From contig NZ_JANUFF010000016.1 of assembly GCF_024806495.1 (NCBI RefSeq), forward strand, positions 26,107 through 90,106: DNA of 64,000 nt. Direction: 5' to 3'. This document shows positions 8,030 through 16,421 of the stretch, one piece after another; positions within the stretch are counted from its first letter, which is position 1; each line of letters opens with the position of its first letter. A program made the translations under genes and the position numbers. The stretch comes from Chryseobacterium sp. JUb7. GTDB taxonomy: Bacteria > Bacteroidota > Bacteroidia > Flavobacteriales > Weeksellaceae. A model generated the notes under the pieces. It made no database searches, was not told where the DNA came from, and worked only from the letters and a program-made list of their open reading frames with translations.

Positions 8030-9454
8030 ATGCAAATAATAGATTCCGGACCCAAATATTCCTCAGACGGAGTAAAAGCGGAAATCAACATGACCTATGT
8101 GACTGTACTTACTTTGGTAGCCACATTAGGCGGACTTTTGTTCGGTTATGATACAGCCGTAATTTCCGGAGCCGAAAAATCGATTCAGGAATATCTTATT
8201 ATCCCTTTGGGATTAAGTTCCTTAGCACACGGAGCAACAATTTCCAGTGCCTTAATTGGCTGTATCATCGGCGGAGCGGTCTCAGGATATTTTTCATCAA
8301 AACTGGGAAGAAAAAAATCACTGATGCTTTCTGCATTTTTATTTTTCATCAGTGCTTTGGGAGCAGCTTATCCCGAATTTTTATTTTTTAAACAAGGCGA
8401 GCACTCAATGGGTGTTTTATTGGCTTTTAACTTTTACAGAATTATCGGAGGTATTGGTGTTGGGCTAGCTTCAGCAGTCTGTCCGATGTATATTGGCGAA
8501 ATTGCCCCTGCAGAAGTAAGAGGAAGGCTGGTTTCTTTAAATCAGTTTGCAATAATTTTCGGGATGCTGGTTGTTTATTTTGTCAATTGGGGAATTGCCG
8601 ACGGAAAATCAGTAGAATGGATCAATGATATCGGATGGCGCTATATGTTTTTATCATTAACAATTCCTGCCGCATTATTCGGAATTTTATTATTCTTCGT
8701 TCCTGAAACACCGCGATATCTTACCCTGATTAAAAAAGACGATGAAGCGCTTAAAATTTTAACCAAAATTAATGGTCAACTTCGCGGACATCAGATTTTC
8801 AATGAAATAAAAGGAACAGTGGCTGAACATAAAAGTGAAATTTTCGCTTTTGGGAAAACAGTAATCATTATTGGCATTCTACTGTCTGTCTTTCAACAAT
8901 TTGTAGGAATCAATGTAGCGTTATACTATGCTCCGAGAATTTTCGAAAGTATGGGCGTTCACAAAGACGCTTCGATGCTGCAGACCGTTGTGATGGGATT
9001 GGTTAACGTAGTTTTCACCGTTGTAGCCATTTTCACCGTTGATAAATGGGGACGAAAACCACTTCTCATTGTAGGTTCTATTGGGATGGCTATTGGCATG
9101 TTTGCAATTGCAATTTTTTCCTATCTGCATATTATCGGGATTGCTACATTGGTATTTATCATCGTTTATACTGCATCTTTTATGATGTCATGGGGACCGA
9201 TTTGCTGGGTTTTAATTTCAGAGCTCTTTCCTAATAAAATCAGAGGATCAGCCATTGCCATCGCGGTTGCAGCTCAATGGGCAGCCAATTATTTAATTTC
9301 TTCAACCTATCCGTTTATGATGGAATTCAGCGGAGCATTTACCTACGGTTTTTATGGTGTGATGAGCGTTTTATCATTACTTTTTGTCTGGAAAATGGTT
9401 CCGGAAACCAAAGGAAAATCATTAGAAGAAATTGAGAAGCTTTGGAAGAAATAA
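8030..9454 (+). CDS. xylE: XylE-like sugar/H+ symporter (MFS)
   Basis: The 474-residue protein has about 12 membrane helices and the signatures of the sugar porter family: GGLLFGYDTAVISGAE near the start, GRKK after helix 2, VPETPRYL before the central loop, QQFVGINVALYYAP in helix 7, DKWGRKPL, and PETKGKSLEEIE at the C-terminus. The first block matches E. coli XylE closely, and the gene lies 178 bp after xylA, so D-xylose:proton symport is the likely role; arabinose or another hexose is possible. The chosen start at 8030 gives about 20 residues before helix 1, as in XylE. A hairpin terminator follows at 9485-9509. Confidence 0.85.
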   Translation: MQIIDSGPKYSSDGVKAEINMTYVTVLTLVATLGGLLFGYDTAVISGAEKSIQEYLIIPLGLSSLAHGATISSALIGCIIGGAVSGYFSSKLGRKKSLMLSAFLFFISALGAAYPEFLFFKQGEHSMGVLLAFNFYRIIGGIGVGLASAVCPMYIGEIAPAEVRGRLVSLNQFAIIFGMLVVYFVNWGIADGKSVEWINDIGWRYMFLSLTIPAALFGILLFFVPETPRYLTLIKKDDEALKILTKINGQLRGHQIFNEIKGTVAEHKSEIFAFGKTVIIIGILLSVFQQFVGINVALYYAPRIFESMGVHKDASMLQTVVMGLVNVVFTVVAIFTVDKWGRKPLLIVGSIGMAIGMFAIAIFSYLHIIGIATLVFIIVYTASFMMSWGPICWVLISELFPNKIRGSAIAIAVAAQWAANYLISSTYPFMMEFSGAFTYGFYGVMSVLSLLFVWKMVPETKGKSLEEIEKLWKK

Positions 9455-9484
9455 AATATTTTTCACATTCATACTTAGTCATTC

Positions 9485-9512
9485 AAGGACATCGATTTTC
9501 GGTGTCCTTTTT
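9485..9512 (+). terminator. Terminator after xylE
   Basis: The 11 bp stem AAGGACATCGA / TCGGTGTCCTT (one G-U pair) has a 3-base loop and is followed by TTT. Confidence 0.75.
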
Positions 9513-9800
9513 GGTTAAACAGCTTATCTGTTTTTTATCATTTAAAATGTAACTAAACACTTTTTTGTGATACAAATACGTTTGACTTTCAGATTGCAAA
9601 GGGTTTTATTTTAAGTAAAATCTATCTTAATCTAAAGAAAATTAAGCATTTAAAAGTATTTTATGGGTAATTTGGTTTTCATTAAACATTATCTTGTATA
9701 AAATACATAATATTTACTTTTTGATAGACATAATTTGATTAAATTTACGTCAATAATGTATTTCATTTTGACATACAAAAACAGCTAGAAAAAAACATAT
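9513..9800. other. Regulator upstream region
   Basis: This AT-rich stretch between the xylE terminator and the LacI-type gene should carry the regulator's promoter. I saw no AATCGATT palindrome in it, so autoregulation through that site is not supported. Confidence 0.4.
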
Positions 9801-10829
9801 ATGAATAAGAAAAGTGCCACGATATACGATATTTCGAAAAAGCTAAATGTAAGTGTGGCAACTGTTTCCAGAGCACTTAACGATCATCCGAGAATAAGCC
9901 AGGCAACAAAAGATTTGGTAAAGAAGACTGCTAAAGAAATGAACTATAAGCAGAATAATCTGGCCAAAGCCTTAAAAAGTGGTGAAACGAAAAACGTGGG
10001 AATTATCGTTCCTTTTGTAAACACCAACTTCTTCTCATCCGTCATCCGCGGAATCGAGGAAGAGCTTTCTCATTTTGGTTATCATGTCATCATCTGTCAG
10101 AGTCATGAAGATGTCACTATTGAAAAAAGACACTTAAATACTTTGCTTAATGCACAGGTTGACGGAATTTTCATGTCGGTTTCAAAAACAACAATTGACA
10201 CAGAGCATATTCAAAGTATTTTGGATACCACCAACACGCCGATTATATTTTTCGACAGAAAGAAAGATATTCCGGGAATCAGTACTGTAGTTATCGATGA
10301 CTATCGTGGAGGTTATATCGCAACGGAACACCTTATTCAGGAAGGCTACAAAAATATATGTCATTTTTCCGGAGATCTGAATCTTGAGATTTATCAAAAC
10401 CGTTTAAATGGCTATAAACAAGCTTTAATAGATCATCATTTAGCCGTAAAAGATGAAAATATCATCACTACCGGAAGTTCGATTGATGCGGGAATTGAAG
10501 CCATCAAAAAATTATGGGACAGAAAATCTATTCCTGATGCTATTTTCTCTTCGAGTGATTTTGCTGCATTAGGTGCCTGTCAGGAATTGAAAAAACGTAA
10601 GATCAAAATCCCTGAAGAAGTAGCTGTTATCGGCTTTTCCAACGAACCTTTCACCCAATTTATGGAGCTGCCTATGAGTTCTGTAGACCAGACTCCTGTG
10701 ACAATGGGAAAAATGGCGGGACAGGTTTTCCTGCAAAGTGTGAAAGAAAATGGTTCTGGAGTTTCTACTGAGAAGAAGGTGGTTTTGGCGCCGCAGATTT
10801 ATATCAGAAAGTCTTCAAAAAGGAAGTGA
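9801..10829 (+). CDS. LacI-family transcriptional regulator
   Basis: The 342-residue protein has an N-terminal LacI helix-turn-helix (about 7-28: ATIYDISKKLNVSVATVSRAL), the hinge helix region ending near residue 58 (NNLAKALKSG), and a periplasmic-binding-protein-like effector domain (NVGIIVPFVNTNFFSSVIRGIE onward, with FDRK and VIDDYRGGYIATEHLI). It follows xylA-xylE and faces the uronate operon. Such proteins bind CG-centred palindromes, which fits the AATCGATT sites before xylA, kduI and susC. The effector is unknown; a uronate, 2-keto-3-deoxygluconate or xylose derivative would fit the neighbourhood. It is not assigned to KdgR or XylR because the sequence alone does not decide it. Confidence 0.9.
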   Translation: MNKKSATIYDISKKLNVSVATVSRALNDHPRISQATKDLVKKTAKEMNYKQNNLAKALKSGETKNVGIIVPFVNTNFFSSVIRGIEEELSHFGYHVIICQSHEDVTIEKRHLNTLLNAQVDGIFMSVSKTTIDTEHIQSILDTTNTPIIFFDRKKDIPGISTVVIDDYRGGYIATEHLIQEGYKNICHFSGDLNLEIYQNRLNGYKQALIDHHLAVKDENIITTGSSIDAGIEAIKKLWDRKSIPDAIFSSSDFAALGACQELKKRKIKIPEEVAVIGFSNEPFTQFMELPMSSVDQTPVTMGKMAGQVFLQSVKENGSGVSTEKKVVLAPQIYIRKSSKRK

Positions 10830-11199
10830 TTTTTCTTTTATCTTGATAACAAAAGAAATAAAAATTCAAGACTTGGAATCTGAATGCTAAAATTTAGATT
10901 ATATTTTATTGCCATAGATAACGGTCGGAAGATATATTTTATGCCATCGGATGCATTAATAAACCCGTTTGACTTTTGATGAATGTCTCTAGATAGGTAG
11001 CATAACTTATCGGAACCTTTGTAGAATATGTTGGAACTTCTGTATAAGGTCTCTGGATGAGTTTTGGACAGTAATTTTTTTTGGGGGGATAACATGTATT
11101 TCGCTAGTGCGAGTGTCTCGTTCGTGTGTTCTTAATTGGCACAAGCGAGATGCTCGCACTAGTGTGAGGAAAATTTACAAAACATTCACTCCTTTTCTA
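10830..11199. other. Intergenic stretch with hairpin repeat
   Basis: I saw no credible gene here. The reading frame on the minus strand at 10838-11095 has no family resemblance and no upstream signals. The right part holds the REP-like hairpin at 11104-11162. Confidence 0.45.
11104..11162. repeat. REP-like hairpin CTAGTGCGAG...CTCGCACTAG
   Basis: The arms CTAGTGCGAG (11104-11113) and CTCGCACTAG (11153-11162) are perfectly complementary, with a second complementary pair inside (gtctcgttcgtgt / acaagcgagat, imperfect). GC-rich palindromes of this kind are scattered as short intergenic repeats in many Bacteroidota genomes. Only one copy is seen in this window. Confidence 0.55.
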
Positions 11200-11242
11200 T
11201 AAAATAATAAGCACGGATTTATAATCCGTGCTTATTATTTTA
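11200..11242. terminator. Bidirectional terminator hairpin with 20 bp perfect stem
   Basis: The segment 11200-11219 is exactly complementary to 11223-11242, with a 3-base loop, a GC-rich centre (GCACGGATT/AATCCGTGC) and AT-rich ends that supply T runs in both directions. It lies between two convergent genes, the LacI-type gene and parA. The GCACGGATT phrase recurs near 12483 and 13076. Confidence 0.75.
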
Positions 11243-11315
11243 TAGGCAATTATTTTTTAAGCCTTATTAAAGCCTTCTCCTGGTTACCTAGATAAATCGT
11301 CATCTTTTTATATAC

Positions 11316-12365
11316 CTACAATTTTGCAACAAGATCGTCAATTGCTTTTTTACAAAGTTCTCTCTGTTCTTTTGAAACCTGAATTTTCATACCATATACT
11401 TCATAAGTATGTTGAGTCATTTTACTCAAGGGAATTCCTTGATTGGCAGCTACTACACCTGCACTATTAAAGTCACGAAGCTCAACACTATACGCTCGTT
11501 CAAAATCATCTTTTGTCCTAATTGTGACACCTCTACTTTCAAATTTATTTGGGTCATCTTCATACTCAGTAAACATTCTACCAATTGCTTCATCAGAGAG
11601 AGCCTTAAAAGCATTTGCAGCACCAATCTTTTGAGTAAATCTATTTCCTAGTAGATATGATATTTTCGGCAAGCTTAAACCATGGTCCTTCGCTTTTTCT
11701 GCAAAAGTATACTTACCATAAACTGGATGAATATCAATGCTACCCCAAATAAGATTAAATAATCCTGTAATAGCAAAAATAGATGAGTCATCAGCGTTTA
11801 CTGGTACCAATAACTCTTGACCACCAACAATTGCTAGTTGGGTATATATGGCAAAGCTTGGATTTGTATCAATAAAATAAGTACATGGTCTATCTTCATC
11901 TATTCTTTTTTCAGTAAGGTTTTTAATGATTGTGTGGATCTTAATCCAAGGATTATCAGAAGAAGATAGAGGTGTTGCTCCTGCTCTTTGTGAAAGAAGA
12001 GGTGCTATTAATTCAAGATTACCGTCACCTGAAATTAGATATAAATTCTCTGATAAATTTGAATTAATTGTTGCGACTTGAGTAATAAACTGTTTGATAT
12101 CAGCATTACCTGTTAAAGTTTCTGCAGTGATATATCCAACTATAGTTTGTGGTTCAGGTTTTGATATTAGATATTGAAGAGCATCTTCACTTTCTCTTCC
12201 TCCTCCCATTAACATTGAAGATGAGTTAGCTTGTGGACACATATCTATAACGATAACATCTCTTTCTGGATGTTTTTCAGCATACGCGGAGGCAATATGA
12301 AAAGTTATAGTACTTTTTCCTACACCTCCTTTATTGTTCCACATTACATAGCTTTTATTTGTCAT
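11316..12365 (-). CDS. Orphan ParA-family ATPase
   Basis: From ATG at 12365 the protein has 349 residues. The open frame extends 17 codons further upstream, but the ParA fold begins right at MTNKSYVMWNNKGGVGKST. It carries the deviant Walker A KGGVGKST (about 12-19), a Walker A' IDMCPQANSS near 50, and a Walker B-like strand with TYFIDTNPSF near 150. ParA/MinD ATPases position DNA or protein cargo on the nucleoid or membrane. There is no ParB, replication gene or recombinase nearby, so it is not an obvious plasmid locus. It is flanked on both sides by ACGGATT-type repeats, which hints at an inserted cassette. A role in positioning or in defence cannot be told apart here. Confidence 0.8.
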   Translation of the reverse strand: MTNKSYVMWNNKGGVGKSTITFHIASAYAEKHPERDVIVIDMCPQANSSSMLMGGGRESEDALQYLISKPEPQTIVGYITAETLTGNADIKQFITQVATINSNLSENLYLISGDGNLELIAPLLSQRAGATPLSSSDNPWIKIHTIIKNLTEKRIDEDRPCTYFIDTNPSFAIYTQLAIVGGQELLVPVNADDSSIFAITGLFNLIWGSIDIHPVYGKYTFAEKAKDHGLSLPKISYLLGNRFTQKIGAANAFKALSDEAIGRMFTEYEDDPNKFESRGVTIRTKDDFERAYSVELRDFNSAGVVAANQGIPLSKMTQHTYEVYGMKIQVSKEQRELCKKAIDDLVAKL

Positions 12366-12604
12366 GATTATTAATTTTAGTTTGTCGAATATACAAAAAA
12401 AGGAAATTCCTTCCACAACACATAAAGCATTTTCAATCTGATATCAAATATTTATAATCCGTGACTTTCTGCAAACATTCTAAGCACGGATTACAAATCC
12501 TCTCTATCTAATTTGTCATAAATTTTATAATCCTTTAACTTTTAAACAGTCAATGAAAATCCATTTTATACTTATATTTACCTTCAACTAAATTCAAATT
12601 CAAT

Positions 12605-12997
12605 ATGAAAAGTATTAAAACAGCAGCAATCCTGGCGATTCTCTTTTTGGGTACGGGTACCGCTTTTTCTCAATCCAGAAAGACAGAATCCATGAAAGGG
12701 GTAGAAAAAACAGACAACGATAAAAAAATACAGGTAGAAGGCATCGGTCATAAGCTGAATTATACTCTTAACGGAGGTATTGTAGAAGTGGAAGGAGGTG
12801 ATAATACGATCACCATTAAAGGCAGCGCTAAAAAGATATCCATTTCCGGAACTGGGAATAAGGTATACATTGATAAAGTAGATAAAATCGTCATGGAAGG
12901 AGGTAATAATACCATATTCTATAAAACTTCCGGTACAAAAAGTGGAAAACCAGACACATCACTTACAGGAGTTGGAAATAAAGTAGCCAAGCAATAA
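12605..12997 (+). CDS. Secreted DUF3060-like protein
   Basis: The 130-residue protein has a signal peptide (about 1-22, ending FSQ) and a repeated beta-strand pattern rich in Gly-Asn: VEVEGGDNTITIKG, ISISGTGNKVYI, IVMEGGNNTIFY, SLTGVGNKV. This matches the DUF3060 family of small exported proteins, whose strands probably stack into a beta-helix. Its function is unknown. It stands alone on the plus strand between the ParA gene and the uronate operon and is followed by a hairpin at 13029-13055. Confidence 0.75.
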   Translation: MKSIKTAAILAILFLGTGTAFSQSRKTESMKGVEKTDNDKKIQVEGIGHKLNYTLNGGIVEVEGGDNTITIKGSAKKISISGTGNKVYIDKVDKIVMEGGNNTIFYKTSGTKSGKPDTSLTGVGNKVAKQ

Positions 12998-13028
12998 TTT
13001 TAGTAGAATCAATATAAAAATATAAATG

Positions 13029-13060
13029 ATGTCGCGGATTTTTAATTCGTGACATTTTAT
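13029..13060 (+). terminator. Terminator after the DUF3060 gene
   Basis: ATGTCGCGGATT pairs with AATTCGTGACAT (two G-U pairs) over a TTT loop, followed by TTTATTT. Confidence 0.6.
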
Positions 13061-13107
13061 TTGGGATTTGGGAAGCACGGATTACAAACCCGCATTATCA
13101 TCAAAAA

Positions 13108-13142
13108 GAAAATGCTTCCCACAAAATGTAGAAAGCATTTTC
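13108..13142 (-). terminator. Terminator at the end of the uronate operon
   Basis: GAAAATGCTT (13108-13117) and AAGCATTTTC (13133-13142) form a 10 bp stem. On the minus strand it is followed by a T-rich run, just after the uxaA stop codon. A related phrase (AAAGCATTTTCAA) lies near 12426. Confidence 0.6.
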
Positions 13143-13173
13143 AACCCTAATATTTATATAATTAAAACAATAA

Positions 13174-14787
13174 TTATAAACTTACGCCTCGTCTCCAAGG
13201 AATAAAATCATTTTGATTGAGAATTGCAGCTTTAGTTTTTACGTCTCCGCTGGCAACCTCTATAATAAATTCTAACAATTCTTCTGCTTTTTCGTCTATT
13301 GACTTTTCACCTGTGATCACGTCTCCTGTGTTGAAATCGATGATGTCGGGCATTCTCTCTGATAACGATGTATTGGACGAAATTTTCACTACCGGAACGA
13401 CAGGATTTCCAGTGGGTGTTCCCAACCCTGTTGTGAATAAAACCACATTGGAACCAGATCCCACCAAAGCCGTCGTACATTCTACGTCATTTCCAGGCGT
13501 GCAAAGCAAATTTAGGCCCGGTTCTTTGATATATTCTGTAAAATCGAGTACATCATTTATAGGCGATGAACCTCCTTTTTTAGCCGCTCCTGCAGATTTC
13601 ATGGCATCGGTTATTAGTCCATCTTTAATATTCCCCGGCGACGGATTCATATCAAAGCCAGATCCTGCAGCAACGACTGAATTTTCAAAATCTTTCATTA
13701 ATTGTAAAAACCTTTCCGCATCATTTTCGTTTACACAACGGTTAACCAACTCCTGCTCTACTCCACACAATTCCGGGAATTCCGAAAGGATGGTTGAGCC
13801 TCCGATTCCCGCCATCAAATCTGACAATTGTCCTAAAACAGGATTGGCCGAAATTCCGGAAAAACCGTCTGAACCACCACATTCCAAGCCTAAAACTAAC
13901 TTAGAAATTGGTGCCGGCTTTCTTTCTATTTCATTGGCTTGCTTAATGGCTTCGTAAGAATCTTTAATGATTCCGCTTAGCATTTCATCCACCGTTCCCG
14001 ATTTTTGCTGTTCGTAAACGATAATTGGTTTTTTATTGTTCGGACTGATTTTATCTAAAGCATCCTTAAAAATCTGAACCTGTAAATTCTGACAACCCAG
14101 GCTCAACACCGTTGCTCCGGCTACGTTCGGATTATTAACATATCCTGCCAATAATCTTCCCAATGCTTCCGCATCCTGACGAATACCGCCACAGCCGCCT
14201 TGGTGCGTAATGAATTTAACTTCGATATTTTTAAAAACTCTTGAATCCTGCTCTTCTTCGACAGCAGCTTCCGTTTCTGAATTATTAATTAATGATCTTA
14301 ATAAAAGCTGATGTTTTGTTACTTTTTCGAATAACAATTCTTTTTCAAAAACATCTTTTAAGATCTCCACATTTCTGTTTTCACAAAAAACCAACGGGAA
14401 AAACAACCAAACATTTTCCGTTCCTACTTGCCCGTCTTCTCTATGATAGCCCATGAAAGTTTTATCTTTCCATTTATCAACATTCGGAGCCGTCCAAGAA
14501 GTTGTTTCTGTTTTTCCTTCTACTTTTGCGCTTTGGTGTTTTACGTTTTCCGTGGTAATCACCTCTCCTTTTTGGATGGGCTGATTGGCTTTTCCCACCA
14601 AAACACCGTACATGATGATAGAATCACCTGCGGCAAGATCTTCAGTCACGAATTTGTGTTTCGCCTTCGTATCTTTTATAATTTCATAAGTAAGTTCACC
14701 CAAAGTAACAGTCTCCCCTTGCGCCAGATCTACCAGCGCCACCGCTACATTATCCTTGGGATTTACTTTTAGTACTTTCTTTTGCAT
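13174..14787 (-). CDS. uxaA: Altronate dehydratase
   Basis: From ATG 14787 the protein has 537 residues. It joins an N-terminal SAF domain (about 1-95) to the large UxaA catalytic domain (about 110-537), as in full-length altronate dehydratases. Landmarks are FMGYHREDGQVGTEN, HQGGCGG, LGLECGGSDGFSGI and the C-terminal GVSL ending. The enzyme dehydrates D-altronate to 2-keto-3-deoxygluconate in the galacturonate branch. The open frame extends upstream into uxaB, but ATG 14787 lies 5 bp after the uxaB stop, so it was preferred. It is the last gene of the minus-strand uronate operon and is followed by a hairpin at 13108-13142. Confidence 0.93.
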   Translation of the reverse strand: MQKKVLKVNPKDNVAVALVDLAQGETVTLGELTYEIIKDTKAKHKFVTEDLAAGDSIIMYGVLVGKANQPIQKGEVITTENVKHQSAKVEGKTETTSWTAPNVDKWKDKTFMGYHREDGQVGTENVWLFFPLVFCENRNVEILKDVFEKELLFEKVTKHQLLLRSLINNSETEAAVEEEQDSRVFKNIEVKFITHQGGCGGIRQDAEALGRLLAGYVNNPNVAGATVLSLGCQNLQVQIFKDALDKISPNNKKPIIVYEQQKSGTVDEMLSGIIKDSYEAIKQANEIERKPAPISKLVLGLECGGSDGFSGISANPVLGQLSDLMAGIGGSTILSEFPELCGVEQELVNRCVNENDAERFLQLMKDFENSVVAAGSGFDMNPSPGNIKDGLITDAMKSAGAAKKGGSSPINDVLDFTEYIKEPGLNLLCTPGNDVECTTALVGSGSNVVLFTTGLGTPTGNPVVPVVKISSNTSLSERMPDIIDFNTGDVITGEKSIDEKAEELLEFIIEVASGDVKTKAAILNQNDFIPWRRGVSL

Positions 14788-14792
14788 TTTTT

Positions 14793-16256
14793 CTAAGAAT
14801 AAAATTGTATAAAGTTTTGATAGGCCGTTTCTACGCCGTTGTGGTCTATTTCCCACAAAGCTTTTGCGACTGCGACTTTCAGGCCTTCAACCTGCGTAAG
14901 ATCTGTATCCCAAAAAGCAGTTTCGCTTAATGAAAGTTCTGCTACTTTTTCATAATCTTCGTTTGTCCAGATTTCTTTGAATTTAGCAACAATAGCTTCT
15001 TCATCATTGATTGGTAAAGCTTTTTCGCCAAAACTTCCCTGATAGAATCTGATCAAACTTGCTAAAGAGAATACTAAATTCAGCGGTAATTTTTTGTTGA
15101 TTTCAACATATCCTAACAAGCTCGGAAGGATTCTTACTTTAAATTTAGAAACAAAGTACAATGCAATGCTCGCCTGATAATGTTTAATAAAAGGATTCCT
15201 GAATCTGTCGAAAACTTCTTCCGCAAAATCTTTTAATTCCTTTTCATCTAAACCCAATGTTGGATTGACTTCATTAAAAATCGTTTCACTTAAAAACTGA
15301 CCAATAAATGCATCATCAATAGATTCTTTTACCGTTTCTTTTCCTGATAAAACCGCCGGAGCCAACATCAACGTATGTCCACCGTTCAGAATTCTTACTT
15401 TTCTTAAACGATATGGCTGAATATCATCAACTACCAAAATCTGTTCATTAATTTGATCAAAAGGAAATCTTTCCTTCAAATTTCCGGCATCCTGAATAAC
15501 CCAAAGTAAGAACGTTTCAGAAACCACCATCATTTTATCTTCATAATCCAATTGGTCTTCGTAAGATTCTGCATCATCTTTTGGATACCCCGGAACAATC
15601 CTATCAACCAATGTATTATGGAAATAATTATTTTGCGTAATCCATTGCGCAAAGTTAATATCTAAATCCCAAAGTTGGGCATATTTTAAGATAATATCTC
15701 TCAACACAAACGCATTGTCTTCAATTAATTCACAAGGAATAATTCTTACGCCTTTATCTGCTGCTCCATTGAAATGTTTGAATCTTTCAAATAACAACAC
15801 AGTTAATTTTGCAGGGAAATTCTTGTGAGGTCCCTGAAAATTGTTTTCAGTCTCATCATAAGCGATTCCTGTTTCTGTAGTGTTAGAGAAGATAAATTCA
15901 AGTTCTTCTTCTTTTGCTAATTCCAGAAATTCGTTATAATTAGTATAAGGATTTATCGACTTCTGAATGGCAGAAATTATCTGCTTTTCATCAATAATCT
16001 CACCTTTTTTAATTCCTCTTGTAAAAAGCGTGTACAGATTGTCCTGCTCTTCCAGTTTGTGAACCGAACCGCCCTGAGTTGGCTGAACGTTGACAATTCC
16101 TGCATTGAATCCCGCTTCTTTATTTAATTTATCAATCACATAATCTGTGAATCCTCTCATGAAATTTCCACCTCCAAACTGTATAATTTTGGTTGGTAGT
16201 TTTTCCTGAGAACCGTTTAATTCACGATTTAATTTTTGTTTTATCTGATTTTCCAT
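14793..16256 (-). CDS. uxaB: Tagaturonate reductase (altronate oxidoreductase)
   Basis: The 487-residue protein belongs to the mannitol dehydrogenase superfamily. It has the N-terminal nucleotide-binding loop IIQFGGGNFMRGF (about 25-37) and the C-terminal helical domain with LNGGHTLMLAPAVLSG and RFRNPFIKH. With uxaA and uxaC beside it, it reduces D-tagaturonate to D-altronate with NADH rather than acting as fructuronate reductase (uxuB). The spacing to uxaA is 5 bp. A 165 bp gap to exuT upstream holds a CGCAAAGGCG-type repeat. Confidence 0.92.
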   Translation of the reverse strand: MENQIKQKLNRELNGSQEKLPTKIIQFGGGNFMRGFTDYVIDKLNKEAGFNAGIVNVQPTQGGSVHKLEEQDNLYTLFTRGIKKGEIIDEKQIISAIQKSINPYTNYNEFLELAKEEELEFIFSNTTETGIAYDETENNFQGPHKNFPAKLTVLLFERFKHFNGAADKGVRIIPCELIEDNAFVLRDIILKYAQLWDLDINFAQWITQNNYFHNTLVDRIVPGYPKDDAESYEDQLDYEDKMMVVSETFLLWVIQDAGNLKERFPFDQINEQILVVDDIQPYRLRKVRILNGGHTLMLAPAVLSGKETVKESIDDAFIGQFLSETIFNEVNPTLGLDEKELKDFAEEVFDRFRNPFIKHYQASIALYFVSKFKVRILPSLLGYVEINKKLPLNLVFSLASLIRFYQGSFGEKALPINDEEAIVAKFKEIWTNEDYEKVAELSLSETAFWDTDLTQVEGLKVAVAKALWEIDHNGVETAYQNFIQFYS

Positions 16257-16348
16257 CTTTTCTAATATTGTTGCGCTTGTTTTGGTTTTATTTTAAACGC
16301 AAAGGGCGCAAAGATTTTTCTTTTAAAACTTGATGTATATTTTAAGTT

Positions 16349-16386
16349 CGCAAAGGCGTTTCACTTAAATAAGATCGCAGAGTTTT
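16349..16386. repeat. CGCAAAGGCG-type dispersed repeat, copy 1
   Basis: The segment beginning CGCAAAGGCG and including ACTTAAATAAGATC and AGTTTT is repeated almost exactly at 18012-18050, and a looser relative lies at 7869-7998. All are intergenic, inside or beside the sugar operons. Confidence 0.6.
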
Positions 16387-16421
16387 ATCTTAATCCAACC
16401 TCCAAGGTTTAGAATAAGATA

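Noticed and set aside
10838..11095. 85-residue minus-strand frame after the LacI-type gene
   Set aside because: There is no family match, no promoter and no conserved pattern; it is probably chance in intergenic DNA.
13217..13957. 246-residue open frame antisense to uxaA
   Set aside because: It is the mirror of a strongly conserved enzyme, has low-complexity Ser/Pro content and no family resemblance.
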